A program made the position numbers and the translations under genes. This document shows positions 8,720 through 17,322 of a DNA stretch of 35,631 bases, piece by piece. The DNA lies in contig NZ_JACVVP010000072.1 in assembly GCF_014534745.1 (NCBI RefSeq), forward strand, positions 1 to 35,631, read 5' to 3'. The notes below the pieces were generated by a model. It saw only the letters and a program-made list of their open reading frames with translations, was not told where the DNA came from and did not search any database. The first letter of the stretch is position 1; each line of letters opens with the position of its first letter. The stretch comes from Flammeovirga sp. EKP202. GTDB taxonomy: Bacteria > Bacteroidota > Bacteroidia > Cytophagales > Flammeovirgaceae.

Positions 8720-10066
8720 TTATCCCTTGAAGGGAAGTATCCATGTTTTAGGAGCGAAAGTATCCTCCAACTTTGTTAAATCTATTGTTGGGTCTATAAA
8801 GGGTTGGCTTGCTCTACCATTGAGCGAGACATATGAATCAATATAAACCTCAGGGTTTTTCACCCCTTTTTCTTCAAAAACACTTTTTAAATAATGTGCG
8901 TATTGAAGTATCATATCAGGCTGAGTAGCCATCATTTTTTCTTGTAACGGAGTCAAGAAGTCTCTATTATTGACCTCTATCTTATGGTCTGTTTCAGGGT
9001 TTAACACATAAAAAGTTGCTGAACCTGACTTCTCCATCAACATCACTCTCCATGAGAAACGAAACCCTTGTTCTGTCCAGAAGAGCTCTCCTCCATACAA
9101 AGCATATCTAAATGGAAATATGACTTGTACAAATAGGAAAAGACCAAAACTCAATCTCATCAATTGTTGAGGTATTGAATTAATTTGACCTCTATTGACT
9201 TGCATTGATAAGTTTTCAGAACTAAAAAATCGACTTAAGAACAGAATTATTTTTTCGTGGAATTGATCAGAAAAGAAAATCAATGTTGACAAAATCATAA
9301 TGTAAGGGAACATCCCTATTGGGAATAACGCCGCTGTCATTACATGAAATGCCACCACTAAAAAATAGGCGAAACCTCTGTATTTTTTGATACAGAGAAA
9401 GAAAGGAATAAACAGGTCATATATACAACCTATCCAACTAAAAGCAAAAGCCACCCATTTATATTTTAAAAGGGGGCCCACCAAAAATAAATCTGCTCTT
9501 GAAGCTAACCATAATCGAAGTGGCTGAGCATTTAAAAGCCAATCCGCATTAATTTTAGCTACTCCAGCATAAAAATAGACAATGCCCAATTGTGCTCTTA
9601 CAATGTTGATCGTCCATGCCGAAACATACTTCCTGTAAGTTTCTGGATTTCGATAAACATCAATAGAAAATCTTCGATGTGCGGGTAAAAAAATCATTAT
9701 AAATGCCATCAAACTGACGAAATAATAATGATTAAGATAATTCGTAAGGTCTATTAGTTCTACATAGGTAAAAGTAAGAAAGTACAGCAAGGCTGAAATT
9801 CTATAAAAAGCGCCCAATGCTATACCTATTGCACTAAAAATCATGATAAAGAAGATGATATACATCCCCTTCTCACCAAGTGGTTCTACCCATGAAAAAC
9901 CAAAGTAATGAAAAAAGAATTTGGGTTGAACGAATTGAGAGTCCACCCAACCGTTCACCCAAAAACGAACTGCACTCAAGGCCATCATGATACCGAAAAT
10001 CATTCGGAAGACAACCAAGGGTGCAATTGAAGTTTGATTATTAACTAGTTTATGATAATATCCCAT
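8720..10066 (-). CDS. Vitamin-K-dependent gamma-carboxylase-like (HTTM) membrane protein
   Basis: 448 aa. Several membrane segments occupy about 15-325, followed by a soluble C-terminal beta-rich domain. The family pattern is clear: NYLNHYYF (109-116), FLPAHRRFSID (126-136), YFYAGVAKINADWL (164-177), FHVMTA (240-245), WTEQGFRFSWRVMLMEK, PDMILQYAHYL and SLNGRASQPFIDP near the end. K171 in AGVAK lies where the family has a conserved Lys, the proposed base in human GGCX (from memory). The length and the C-terminal domain show a full VKGC-like enzyme, not a bare HTTM fragment. It lies between imelysin and TonB-receptor genes with gaps of 3-6 bases, so it works with them. The substrate is unknown; bacterial members may modify proteins or quinones, or act in transport. 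Confidence 0.82.
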   Translation of the reverse strand: MGYYHKLVNNQTSIAPLVVFRMIFGIMMALSAVRFWVNGWVDSQFVQPKFFFHYFGFSWVEPLGEKGMYIIFFIMIFSAIGIALGAFYRISALLYFLTFTYVELIDLTNYLNHYYFVSLMAFIMIFLPAHRRFSIDVYRNPETYRKYVSAWTINIVRAQLGIVYFYAGVAKINADWLLNAQPLRLWLASRADLFLVGPLLKYKWVAFAFSWIGCIYDLFIPFFLCIKKYRGFAYFLVVAFHVMTAALFPIGMFPYIMILSTLIFFSDQFHEKIILFLSRFFSSENLSMQVNRGQINSIPQQLMRLSFGLFLFVQVIFPFRYALYGGELFWTEQGFRFSWRVMLMEKSGSATFYVLNPETDHKIEVNNRDFLTPLQEKMMATQPDMILQYAHYLKSVFEEKGVKNPEVYIDSYVSLNGRASQPFIDPTIDLTKLEDTFAPKTWILPFKG

Positions 10067-10069
10067 ATT

Positions 10070-11149
10070 CTAATCTCCATCCGAATCTTGGTAAGTAATT
10101 TTCACTGATAAAGCAGAAGGCATTTCTGATTTAATCATTACTACTAACTTCGACATCTCCGTATATAACTCTTCAACGGTCTCGTCTTGTGCTTCAATAT
10201 GATTTGCAAAAGGACTTTGACAGTTATCTAATTTTGAATGAATCACCTCAAATTGATTTAAAATCTTTGCGGATAAATCTTCTTGAATTGATCCTGTATT
10301 GTAATATGCTGTTAGGTAATCATCTAAACCTACACCATCATTTCCTTTAAAGATATTTTCTAAAGCTGTTACATTTCTTTTCAATAAATCTAATGAATTG
10401 ACACTATAGTAAGCTTCAATTGACATAGGGCTTGATCTACCAGACAATGAGTTTTTACCCAAAGCATAACCAACTCTTTGATTTTTACATCTTTCGTAAG
10501 CTTTATTGTATTCATTGACAATTGCTGATAGTGAGCTACTAGGATCATTTCCTTCATTTACTGCAAATGTTGCTGCATAGTCCCCTGACCAAGCATCATT
10601 TACGTAAGTTGCTTTTGTCAATAAATCTGCCACAACTGCATTCAAATACTCACCTCTAAATGAGTTTGCTTTGAAAGCCTCAATTACTGTTGCTTTATCA
10701 TCCTTAAATAAAAGATAATCTACTGCTGGCAATCCTTTTTTGTTATTAGAAGTAACTGATCCAAGGTTAATATTTTCAGCAACAATATCCGCCTCCAATT
10801 CTGTATAATCAGTTGGAAATGTATTTGTTGATGCTAGAAATGCATTTTCTAATGCCGGACCGTATTGAAATGCATTGACTGTTGCCCAATTCTGATAAGC
10901 ACTTAAAAATGCTGAACTTAAGGCATCAAAAGTTTCTTCTGTTGGTGCACTTACAAATGACTTAGTTTTTTCATCAAGTGAAGCGACCGAAGTGTGATAA
11001 TTGCTAATTGAAGGTTTAATAATGTTGTTGGCATAATTGCCTAACATGTCAGTTTGTGAGAAGTCTAGCTCAATGTTTCCGTTTTCTTCAGAACAAGAAA
11101 AGAAAACTAAAGCCAGGATAATAGTGATAAAATATTTGAATAGTTTCAT
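10070..11149 (-). CDS. Imelysin-family (peptidase M75-like) lipoprotein
   Basis: 359 aa. Lipoprotein signal with lipobox FFSC (C19), so anchored in a membrane facing the periplasm. The mature part is alpha-helical with imelysin signatures: YQNWATVNAFQYGP (85-98), FPTDY (111-115), GLPAVDYLLF (139-148) and YALGKNSLSGRSSPMSIEAY. The GxHxxE motif of insulin-cleaving members is GLPAVD here, with no His, so peptidase activity is doubtful. Relatives are iron-regulated and structurally linked to EfeO-type iron binding (family knowledge). The gene ends 3 bases before the carboxylase-like gene. Periplasmic metal binding for the operon's receptor is inferred. Confidence 0.85.
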   Translation of the reverse strand: MKLFKYFITIILALVFFSCSEENGNIELDFSQTDMLGNYANNIIKPSISNYHTSVASLDEKTKSFVSAPTEETFDALSSAFLSAYQNWATVNAFQYGPALENAFLASTNTFPTDYTELEADIVAENINLGSVTSNNKKGLPAVDYLLFKDDKATVIEAFKANSFRGEYLNAVVADLLTKATYVNDAWSGDYAATFAVNEGNDPSSSLSAIVNEYNKAYERCKNQRVGYALGKNSLSGRSSPMSIEAYYSVNSLDLLKRNVTALENIFKGNDGVGLDDYLTAYYNTGSIQEDLSAKILNQFEVIHSKLDNCQSPFANHIEAQDETVEELYTEMSKLVVMIKSEMPSALSVKITYQDSDGD

Positions 11150-11224
11150 AATAAACTACAGAAGTAAAATGAACGAAGAAATCCTCAAACCATTTTGAAT
11201 ATGGTTTGAGGATGCAAAGATATA

Positions 11225-12298
11225 TTATAATGCGTTAACTACCTCAGCTGAGAAGCCATAAGTTGACTGTAAAATATTTTTTATTTCAATAATATTCTCA
11301 GTTGTTAACTCATCTACATTATTTCCGTGAGCCGCAATTACTTTATCTAAGTCTGCATCAGAGATTTTTTTAGATGCATTGTATTGTAAACACCAAGCAA
11401 ATGCTAAAGCTTCTGACCAGTGGTGCATTCTATCACCATCCGTTGTATCAGTAAGTACTGAGTTTAAATAGTGAATAACGTTGATGGCTACCAACTCCTC
11501 CCACTTTGCAACAATGATATCACGTTGAGCATCTCTTACTGTATAATTTTTTGCAGTAATAGCAGCACGACCTGTTAAGAATGCAGTGAAGATATCACCT
11601 GATACATCATACACATCAGCACGAGACTTCGCATACTTTGCCCAATACCAGTTTTTAGCATCTGCATTTAATGGATAATCTACTGCAGCACCAAAGTAAC
11701 CAAATGCCTCATCCCAGTAATGTTCCATCGCTGTACCTTTACCTTCAGTTATCTCCTCATTATCAGCATCTAATTTCTCATTTGATAAATAATAAGAAAC
11801 TGCTTGATAGTATAAAGTAGCTCCCATAAGACCTTTCGCTACCATTTGAGCAGGTTCGTGACCTTCAGCATCAAATAAACGACCTTCGTAAATGTTTGCC
11901 GCATTACCTGAAGCTTCCTCTGCACTCTTAAAGTAAGCGTAAACTTCTGTTTTCACATCTACTGTTAAACCTGCTTCACCATAAGTCTTGCTTTCTAAAT
12001 CTTTAGAAGAACCAAATAAAGTTCCTGACTCATTTGCAAAAACAGACTGCATTACGGACTCTTCTAAGTTAGTAAGACCATCGTTTCCTGACTTAATGTA
12101 ACGCTCTAATGAATCTAACATTTGGATTCTGGCAGTTTGCCCAGAATAATCTACATTATCAAAAACATATGTTGTTGGCACTTCAAAATCTGGATCAAGG
12201 TCATTAATAATCTCTTCAGACTCTGAACAAGAAAACAATGCTGAAACTATAAGTGCTGATGTAGCAAATTTGTTAGCTAATGATGAATAGATTTTCAT
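11225..12298 (-). CDS. DUF4856 domain lipoprotein
   Basis: 357 aa from the chosen start. An upstream in-frame ATG at 12346 would lie inside the predicted promoter, while the ATG at 12298 gives a proper lipoprotein signal with lipobox LFSC soon after. The remainder matches DUF4856 as I recall it: alpha-helical, with EHYWDEAFGYFGAAVDYP and a conserved HHWSEALAFAWCLQYN near the end. It is first in the operon, 75 bases before the imelysin gene. DUF4856 and imelysin genes commonly neighbour each other in Bacteroidota (recollection). The function is unknown; a periplasm-facing helical lipoprotein partner of the uptake system is inferred. Confidence 0.8.
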   Translation of the reverse strand: MKIYSSLANKFATSALIVSALFSCSESEEIINDLDPDFEVPTTYVFDNVDYSGQTARIQMLDSLERYIKSGNDGLTNLEESVMQSVFANESGTLFGSSKDLESKTYGEAGLTVDVKTEVYAYFKSAEEASGNAANIYEGRLFDAEGHEPAQMVAKGLMGATLYYQAVSYYLSNEKLDADNEEITEGKGTAMEHYWDEAFGYFGAAVDYPLNADAKNWYWAKYAKSRADVYDVSGDIFTAFLTGRAAITAKNYTVRDAQRDIIVAKWEELVAINVIHYLNSVLTDTTDGDRMHHWSEALAFAWCLQYNASKKISDADLDKVIAAHGNNVDELTTENIIEIKNILQSTYGFSAEVVNAL

Positions 12299-12343
12299 AA
12301 AAATGGATGTGAAAAAATTATTTATAGTTGAAATTAACGTGAG

Positions 12344-12375
12344 CAAAATTATCTTTTATTTAGATTTAATCCAAA
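12344..12375 (-). promoter_or_regulatory. Promoter of the DUF4856-imelysin-VKGC-TonB receptor operon
   Basis: Minus-strand TTTG (12372-12375), 20 bases, then TAATTTTG (12344-12351), a full match to the Bacteroidota consensus. The transcription start is expected near 12338, giving a leader of about 40 bases to the ATG at 12298. This promoter rules out the longer reading frame starting at 12346. Confidence 0.75.
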
Positions 12376-12398
12376 TATTATTTAAAATTAGTTTAAAT
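12358..12398. promoter_or_regulatory. Two tandem 9-1-9 inverted repeats (Fur-like metalloregulator boxes)
   Basis: ATTTAGATTTAATCCAAAT (12358-12376) and ATTTAAAATTAGTTTAAAT (12380-12398) are each 9-1-9 inverted repeats with one mismatched pair. They resemble each other and their centres are 22 bp apart, about two helical turns. The first fills the spacer between the -33 and -7 elements; the second lies just upstream. The geometry is that of a Fur-family operator. The identity of the regulator is inferred. Confidence 0.55.
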
Positions 12399-12669
12399 AA
12401 GAGTAAGACTTAAAACACATCTTATTCATTATCAATACAATTATATTTCCTCCCTCATCAACTCCTCTAATAATTTTAAGATCAATTTTAATACACCAAT
12501 AAATGTCTACTTTCAATCTATATGCAAATAGTACCTGTCTATACGCTGTCTATGCCAAAAAATAGACCTTTCACCAATAAGTAAAGAGCTTTGCATTACA
12601 TCAATTAAATAAAAAGTCTATGTGTTAAACACAGAAAGACAATCAACAATTATCAACCTATTGATTGAA
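12399..12669. other. Divergent intergenic region upstream of GH2
   Basis: No gene was seen. CTGTCTAT occurs twice in direct repeat (12536-12543 and 12546-12553), and GTCTAT (12548-12553) with ATAGAC (12562-12567) forms a short inverted repeat. These may be activator sites for the glycosidase gene. No exact TAnnTTTG promoter was found for it. Confidence 0.35.
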
Positions 12670-15204
12670 ATGAAAAGATTATTTATGGTGTTAATAGGAT
12701 TACTTGCCTTCAGTTATGGATGGTCTCAACCTAATACAACAACACCACATGAGAAAAACGAACAAGCTGTACGCTATTTAGATGGCTATAGATGGAAAAT
12801 GAAAATGATGCTTCCGGGTGAGGGAGTAAAACAAGGATTACATAAAATTCCTCCTGAAGACATTGAAACATTGGTTTGGAACAATGCGAAAGTTCCTGGT
12901 GATGTCTATACAGATTTATGGAAAGCGGGTGTCATTGAAGATCCTTATTTTGGTAGAAACAGTGTAAAAGCACAATGGGTACAGCATTATGAATGGTGGT
13001 ATACTCATCAATTTAATGTCAGTCAAGAAATTGATGATCAAGTGGTCGACCTTGTATTTGATGGTGTGGACTATGCCTGCGAAGTTTGGCTTAATGGTCA
13101 TTACTTAGGAAAACATGAAGGTGCATTTTCTTCTTTTAGTTTCAATGTCAACGATTTTTTAAGAATTCATAAACATGATTTCCTAAAAGCTCGAAATATG
13201 TTAGTGATCAAACTCGCTCCTCCCCCAAAAGTCAATGCCAATGTAGCAGGAAAGAAAACACCTTGGTTTGGTGATTATTGGAGAGACTTAATACCATTTG
13301 GAATTACCCAATCGATCAAAATGGTAAGAACAGGTAAAGTGAGATTTAAAGATATCTACGCCAATAATAAAATCAATAAAGATGGTTCTGCGGATGTATC
13401 ACTAGAAATGATGGTAGAAAACACCTCTGATGCAACAAAGAAAATGGTTTTTGTTACTTCTCTTAAAGGAAAAAACTTTGATAGTAAAGAAGTCAAATTA
13501 ACTTTTGAAGAGGATGTTCAACCGGGTATTCATAATGTTGTCAAAAACATTCATCTTAAAAAACCGCAGTTATGGTGGCCTTGGGATTTGGGCAAACCCA
13601 ATTTATATGAAGCGAAGGTAACTTTAAAAGAAAATAAACAAAACCATGATTTCAATGCCATTACATTTGGTATTAGAGAAGTTACTTCAAAGTGGAACCC
13701 TGGCTTTAAGAAAGATGTCGATGTGAGTTTCCCTCGTTCAACCTACATCAATGGTAAATTTCACTTTATTCGCTCAGCATGTTGGGGTGGACCTCCCGAT
13801 ATTTTTGTAGGAAGAACATCTTTAGAAGAATATAAAGAGTTGATTCGTCTTGCAAAAGAAGCTAACATGAATAACATCAGAATCTTTGGATGGCACCCAC
13901 CCGAAATACCTGAGTTCTACCAATATTGTGATGAAATGGGAATTACAGTTTGGCAAGATATGATTCCATTAGGTACTGGAAATATTCCAAGTGAAAGAGC
14001 TCAATTGACAGAAATTTTTGATGAAGCGGTCAAAGTTATTAAAGAACGAAGAAACCATCCTTCACTTATTATGATGGAGGGAGGAGAAGAAATGCTACTT
14101 CGTACACGCGATCCACAATTTGGAAGAGCATTCTTGGAAGAATTGGGAGACTCTCTTCAAGCTTATGCCAACCTTCCTTATGTGCCAGATTCTCCATTAA
14201 CTTGTCATGTTTCAAAGACGGCTGGTTACAAGAATAAAGAAGCTGTACATGCCTTGCGTTATTTTTATGATATGGGAAAATGGCTGCATGAAGATTGGTA
14301 TCAAACCTTAAAATTTCCGATTGTTCCTGAGTTTGCTATTACGTCGGTGCCTTCTGTAGAAAGTCTCAAAAAATTTATCCCAAAAGAAGAACTATGGACT
14401 CCAGGTTTAAGTTGGGGACATCACTGGGCTGACCTAACACGATTGAGAATGCAAAACTGGGATGTCTTTGGAAGTGAAATGAAAGGTTCTTTAGAAGAAT
14501 TTGTCAACGCCACTCAAGATGCACAAGGTGTTATTTTTCAAAATGGCATTGAATATTTCAGACGTCAAAAACCTGAACTAAGTGGTATTGCTCTTTGTCA
14601 TTTCATTACCTATTGGCCTGATATGAAATGGGGTATTGTGGATAATTATCAAAAACCGAAACGCTCATTTGATTTTGTCAAAAAAGCCTATCAACCAACA
14701 TTAATCAGTCTGAATTTCCATAAAAGAAGATGGTCTAATAATGAAGCGTTTAAAGGTGAATTATGGGTGATCAATGATTTATACAAAAGTTATAAAAAGA
14801 TTTCTGCCACTCTAAGAATCAAAGACGATACGGGTAATATATTGACCGAAAAGAAATACTCTTTTGGTAATGTTGCAGAAAACAGTGCAAAGAAATTTGT
14901 TGACATCTCATTCGATGGATTAGATAAAGTCAGCAGTAAGTTTTTTGTGGAGTTAGTTCTTGAAGATCAAAATGGTAAAGTGATTTCTCAAAATGATTAC
15001 TTCTTCCTTATCGGAAATCAAGAAGAAGCTTCCAAGGAGTTTAAGGTTTGGATGAAAAAACGTAAAAACCTTGAAAACAAATACGGACTTTATGGTTCTT
15101 ACTACCATTTCTTTGATGAGTTTTCAGGTGAAAATGGAGGAAAATATGAGAGTGACACTCAAATTCCAAAAGCCTTCGGATTCCCAGAAAATGAAGAAAA
15201 GTAA
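12670..15204 (+). CDS. Secreted GH2 beta-mannosidase-like glycoside hydrolase
   Basis: 844 aa from the ATG at 12670, chosen because it starts a clean signal peptide (MKRLFMVLIGLLAFSYGWSQ); an ATG 48 bases upstream would bury it. Architecture: N-terminal sugar-binding-like domain (VDYACEVWLNGHYLGKHEGAF), immunoglobulin-like domain, then a TIM barrel (IRIFGWHPPEIPEFYQYCDEMG, then VWQDM). The predicted acid/base is E474 in NHPSLIMMEGGEE and the nucleophile E554 in VPEFAITSVPS. The 80-residue spacing fits GH2 beta-mannosidases. The Asn that normally precedes the acid/base is Glu here. Exo-beta-glucosaminidase is an alternative. It is monocistronic with no SusC/SusD pair beside it. The sugar specificity cannot be fixed from sequence alone. 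Confidence 0.82.
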   Translation: MKRLFMVLIGLLAFSYGWSQPNTTTPHEKNEQAVRYLDGYRWKMKMMLPGEGVKQGLHKIPPEDIETLVWNNAKVPGDVYTDLWKAGVIEDPYFGRNSVKAQWVQHYEWWYTHQFNVSQEIDDQVVDLVFDGVDYACEVWLNGHYLGKHEGAFSSFSFNVNDFLRIHKHDFLKARNMLVIKLAPPPKVNANVAGKKTPWFGDYWRDLIPFGITQSIKMVRTGKVRFKDIYANNKINKDGSADVSLEMMVENTSDATKKMVFVTSLKGKNFDSKEVKLTFEEDVQPGIHNVVKNIHLKKPQLWWPWDLGKPNLYEAKVTLKENKQNHDFNAITFGIREVTSKWNPGFKKDVDVSFPRSTYINGKFHFIRSACWGGPPDIFVGRTSLEEYKELIRLAKEANMNNIRIFGWHPPEIPEFYQYCDEMGITVWQDMIPLGTGNIPSERAQLTEIFDEAVKVIKERRNHPSLIMMEGGEEMLLRTRDPQFGRAFLEELGDSLQAYANLPYVPDSPLTCHVSKTAGYKNKEAVHALRYFYDMGKWLHEDWYQTLKFPIVPEFAITSVPSVESLKKFIPKEELWTPGLSWGHHWADLTRLRMQNWDVFGSEMKGSLEEFVNATQDAQGVIFQNGIEYFRRQKPELSGIALCHFITYWPDMKWGIVDNYQKPKRSFDFVKKAYQPTLISLNFHKRRWSNNEAFKGELWVINDLYKSYKKISATLRIKDDTGNILTEKKYSFGNVAENSAKKFVDISFDGLDKVSSKFFVELVLEDQNGKVISQNDYFFLIGNQEEASKEFKVWMKKRKNLENKYGLYGSYYHFFDEFSGENGGKYESDTQIPKAFGFPENEEK

Positions 15205-15236
15205 GTTTTCAATAAAGATTTATTCTTAACATAATA

Positions 15237-15280
15237 AGGTCTGTTACTGTACAATCGAATCAGTAACAGACCTATTTTTA
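15237..15280. terminator. Strong bidirectional terminator between convergent genes
   Basis: A perfect 13-bp stem AGGTCTGTTACTG (15237-15249) with CAGTAACAGACCT (15261-15273) and an 11-base loop, followed by ATTTTTAT on the plus strand. It ends the GH2 transcript and probably also the convergent transglutaminase-pair transcript. Confidence 0.88.
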
Positions 15281-15298
15281 TATCTTACTATAAAGAAA

Positions 15299-17287
15299 TT
15301 ACAACTCTCCTTGTTTTTTAGTCATGATTAAAGTGAGCTGATTAAAGTTGGCTGCTGAATTGATCACCTCTCTAAACTCTTCATAATTCTCCTTTGGAAA
15401 TTTAAATGTCTTATAGACCTCGTCTACTGCTATTAATAAGGAAGACTCTTTTAATTGGTAATCTGAAATGAAATAAGCCATTTCTTCTCCATTTACTGTA
15501 ATCGTCTTTTTATTCTTTATTTCTTCAAGACCTTCGATTTGATATCCTTCAGGAATATTAATCGTAATCTTATGGCGGTATTTCTGAATGGTGTGCATCA
15601 CTATATCATTTTGTCTCTCTTTTTCTTGATATAACTCGGACTGCTTACCAATCACTTTCCCTACTGAAATTAAATATTCATTCCCTGCCCTTTCCACTAA
15701 TTCAGGGCTAGTATATTCAATATTTATTTTAACGAAATTTTCAGGATTTGTAGATAAAGCCATATCCTCCCCTTCAACATCAGTAGATAAAACTTCAAAA
15801 TTCTCAAATGCCGACAACGTGACATCTTTAATAAATTGTGTTCTATATTTGTTATCTGCATTTTTTAATGCTGAACGGTAAGAAAATGCTCTATAACCCT
15901 GTGCTCTATCTTCTAATTTCACCTTTGGCAAAGCCAAGTTATCCTCGAAATCAATCGTTACTGTAGCCCCAATTTGATTTAAATTATAGCTTAAGCCTTT
16001 TAACTTTTTAAAGTTATAATTCTTATAATAGACTTTATTATAATCTACATAATAACTTATAAAAATAGCTTCAGTATCCATCAGACCCGTATGTACTGTT
16101 CCAAAACGCATATGGTATTGTTCGGGTAATAAATACTTCTTCAAATTAGGGAAGTAAAAAAACATTTCATTTAACGAGGTAACCGTCGCAAAGGAAGAAT
16201 CTATTACTCCGTCATATCGATTGCAACCAAATACTAACTGCGCTTTGATATCCAACGCATCAAAGCAGTAAATATATAATTGATAAATACCTGTAAAATT
16301 ACCAACTCCATTCGCTACAATACTCTTAGGGTTGTACAATGCTTCAGCTACTCCTTTCTCCAAACGGATTGTTGACTTTATCTTATGTTCCAATGCAATT
16401 AATTTTTCTGCGTCAGAAAGGTCTTGTGCTAAAATATCACTTACATATTTCTTGGCTACTTTTGCAGTTTTGGGCGAACTATACTCCATGGTCATTCTTT
16501 TTAGTAGATTGATCCATGAAAACATATTCTTTTCTAAACCTCCATTACTTGCTATTTTATACTCGAAATGCATGTAATTAACACGATTCGTAGCGTATTC
16601 TTCTTCTTCAAATGCAGGAATATCCTTTTGATTCAAAACGATCACTTTTTGTTTTTGAGCAATGAGATCAAATTTTGCATCATTCAAACCATTATATGAC
16701 TTGTATTTAAAATCCCATGCTTTAGGGTGCACCAACTCCAAAGAGGTCTTTAAAATAGGTACATCGGTTTGCATTATTTCTTTACCGAAAGGTAAAATTG
16801 AAGATTTAACGGAATATAAAAACTCCGCTTTACCGCCCACTTCAAGTCCCTCAATGGCAAATATCTTCACATTTTGAAACCCTTCTACATTTTTTAATTC
16901 TTTGATATTTTCTCTCTGAATTGCAGTGATTTTACCTTCAGGGCTTATTGCTCTCACTTTTAAATGTCTTATACTTGCACCCTTCCGCATCGGAACATAT
17001 ACCCTGTTGTACTTTTCAATTCCTGCATCTGAATTAATGTGAATTAATTTATGCACTGTTTTTAAAGTTGAAGGTCGACCGTACTCAAAGAAATATTCCA
17101 TTATTCTTCTTTCCTTTAAAATGACCGCCTCATAAGATGCATGATCTTCTGTAAGTTGGAAAGAGCGAAGTTCATCATCTGATGTCAAGTTCACTCTTGC
17201 ATCAGAATAAACAATTTGAGAATATAGACGTAATGTTGTCATCAACATAAGTCCTATTAATGCTAATTTTTTCATCGTGCTTTTCAT
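15299..17287 (-). CDS. Exported DUF3857 protein with a degenerate transglutaminase domain
   Basis: 662 aa with a signal peptide (about 1-24; a second start at residue 5 is equally plausible). The N-terminal half is DUF3857-like (VHKLIHINSDAGIEKYNRVYVPM, SPEGKITAIQRENIKEL). The middle has the fold pattern of a transglutaminase-like domain. Aligned to the downstream-strand neighbour, however, the Cys of YGDCKD is F331 (VGNFTG), the His of DNHM is E374 (LNEM) and the catalytic Asp falls at P388. All three catalytic positions are lost while the surrounding spacing is kept, so it is probably non-enzymatic. It is second in a two-gene operon, 35 bases after the intact paralogue. A binding or chaperone-like periplasmic role is inferred. 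Confidence 0.8.
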   Translation of the reverse strand: MKSTMKKLALIGLMLMTTLRLYSQIVYSDARVNLTSDDELRSFQLTEDHASYEAVILKERRIMEYFFEYGRPSTLKTVHKLIHINSDAGIEKYNRVYVPMRKGASIRHLKVRAISPEGKITAIQRENIKELKNVEGFQNVKIFAIEGLEVGGKAEFLYSVKSSILPFGKEIMQTDVPILKTSLELVHPKAWDFKYKSYNGLNDAKFDLIAQKQKVIVLNQKDIPAFEEEEYATNRVNYMHFEYKIASNGGLEKNMFSWINLLKRMTMEYSSPKTAKVAKKYVSDILAQDLSDAEKLIALEHKIKSTIRLEKGVAEALYNPKSIVANGVGNFTGIYQLYIYCFDALDIKAQLVFGCNRYDGVIDSSFATVTSLNEMFFYFPNLKKYLLPEQYHMRFGTVHTGLMDTEAIFISYYVDYNKVYYKNYNFKKLKGLSYNLNQIGATVTIDFEDNLALPKVKLEDRAQGYRAFSYRSALKNADNKYRTQFIKDVTLSAFENFEVLSTDVEGEDMALSTNPENFVKINIEYTSPELVERAGNEYLISVGKVIGKQSELYQEKERQNDIVMHTIQKYRHKITINIPEGYQIEGLEEIKNKKTITVNGEEMAYFISDYQLKESSLLIAVDEVYKTFKFPKENYEEFREVINSAANFNQLTLIMTKKQGEL

Positions 17288-17322
17288 TATTTTCTTGTGA
17301 AGGAATACACCCTTCCAATTGC

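Noticed and set aside
12299-12346. Longer DUF4856 start at 12346
   Set aside because: It would begin inside the -7 element of a strong promoter and would place the lipoprotein signal 16 residues too far in.
6323-15204. Polysaccharide utilisation locus (TonB receptor plus GH2)
   Set aside because: There is no SusD, the receptor is FecA-like, the operon carries imelysin, and the GH2 gene is divergent with its own control region.
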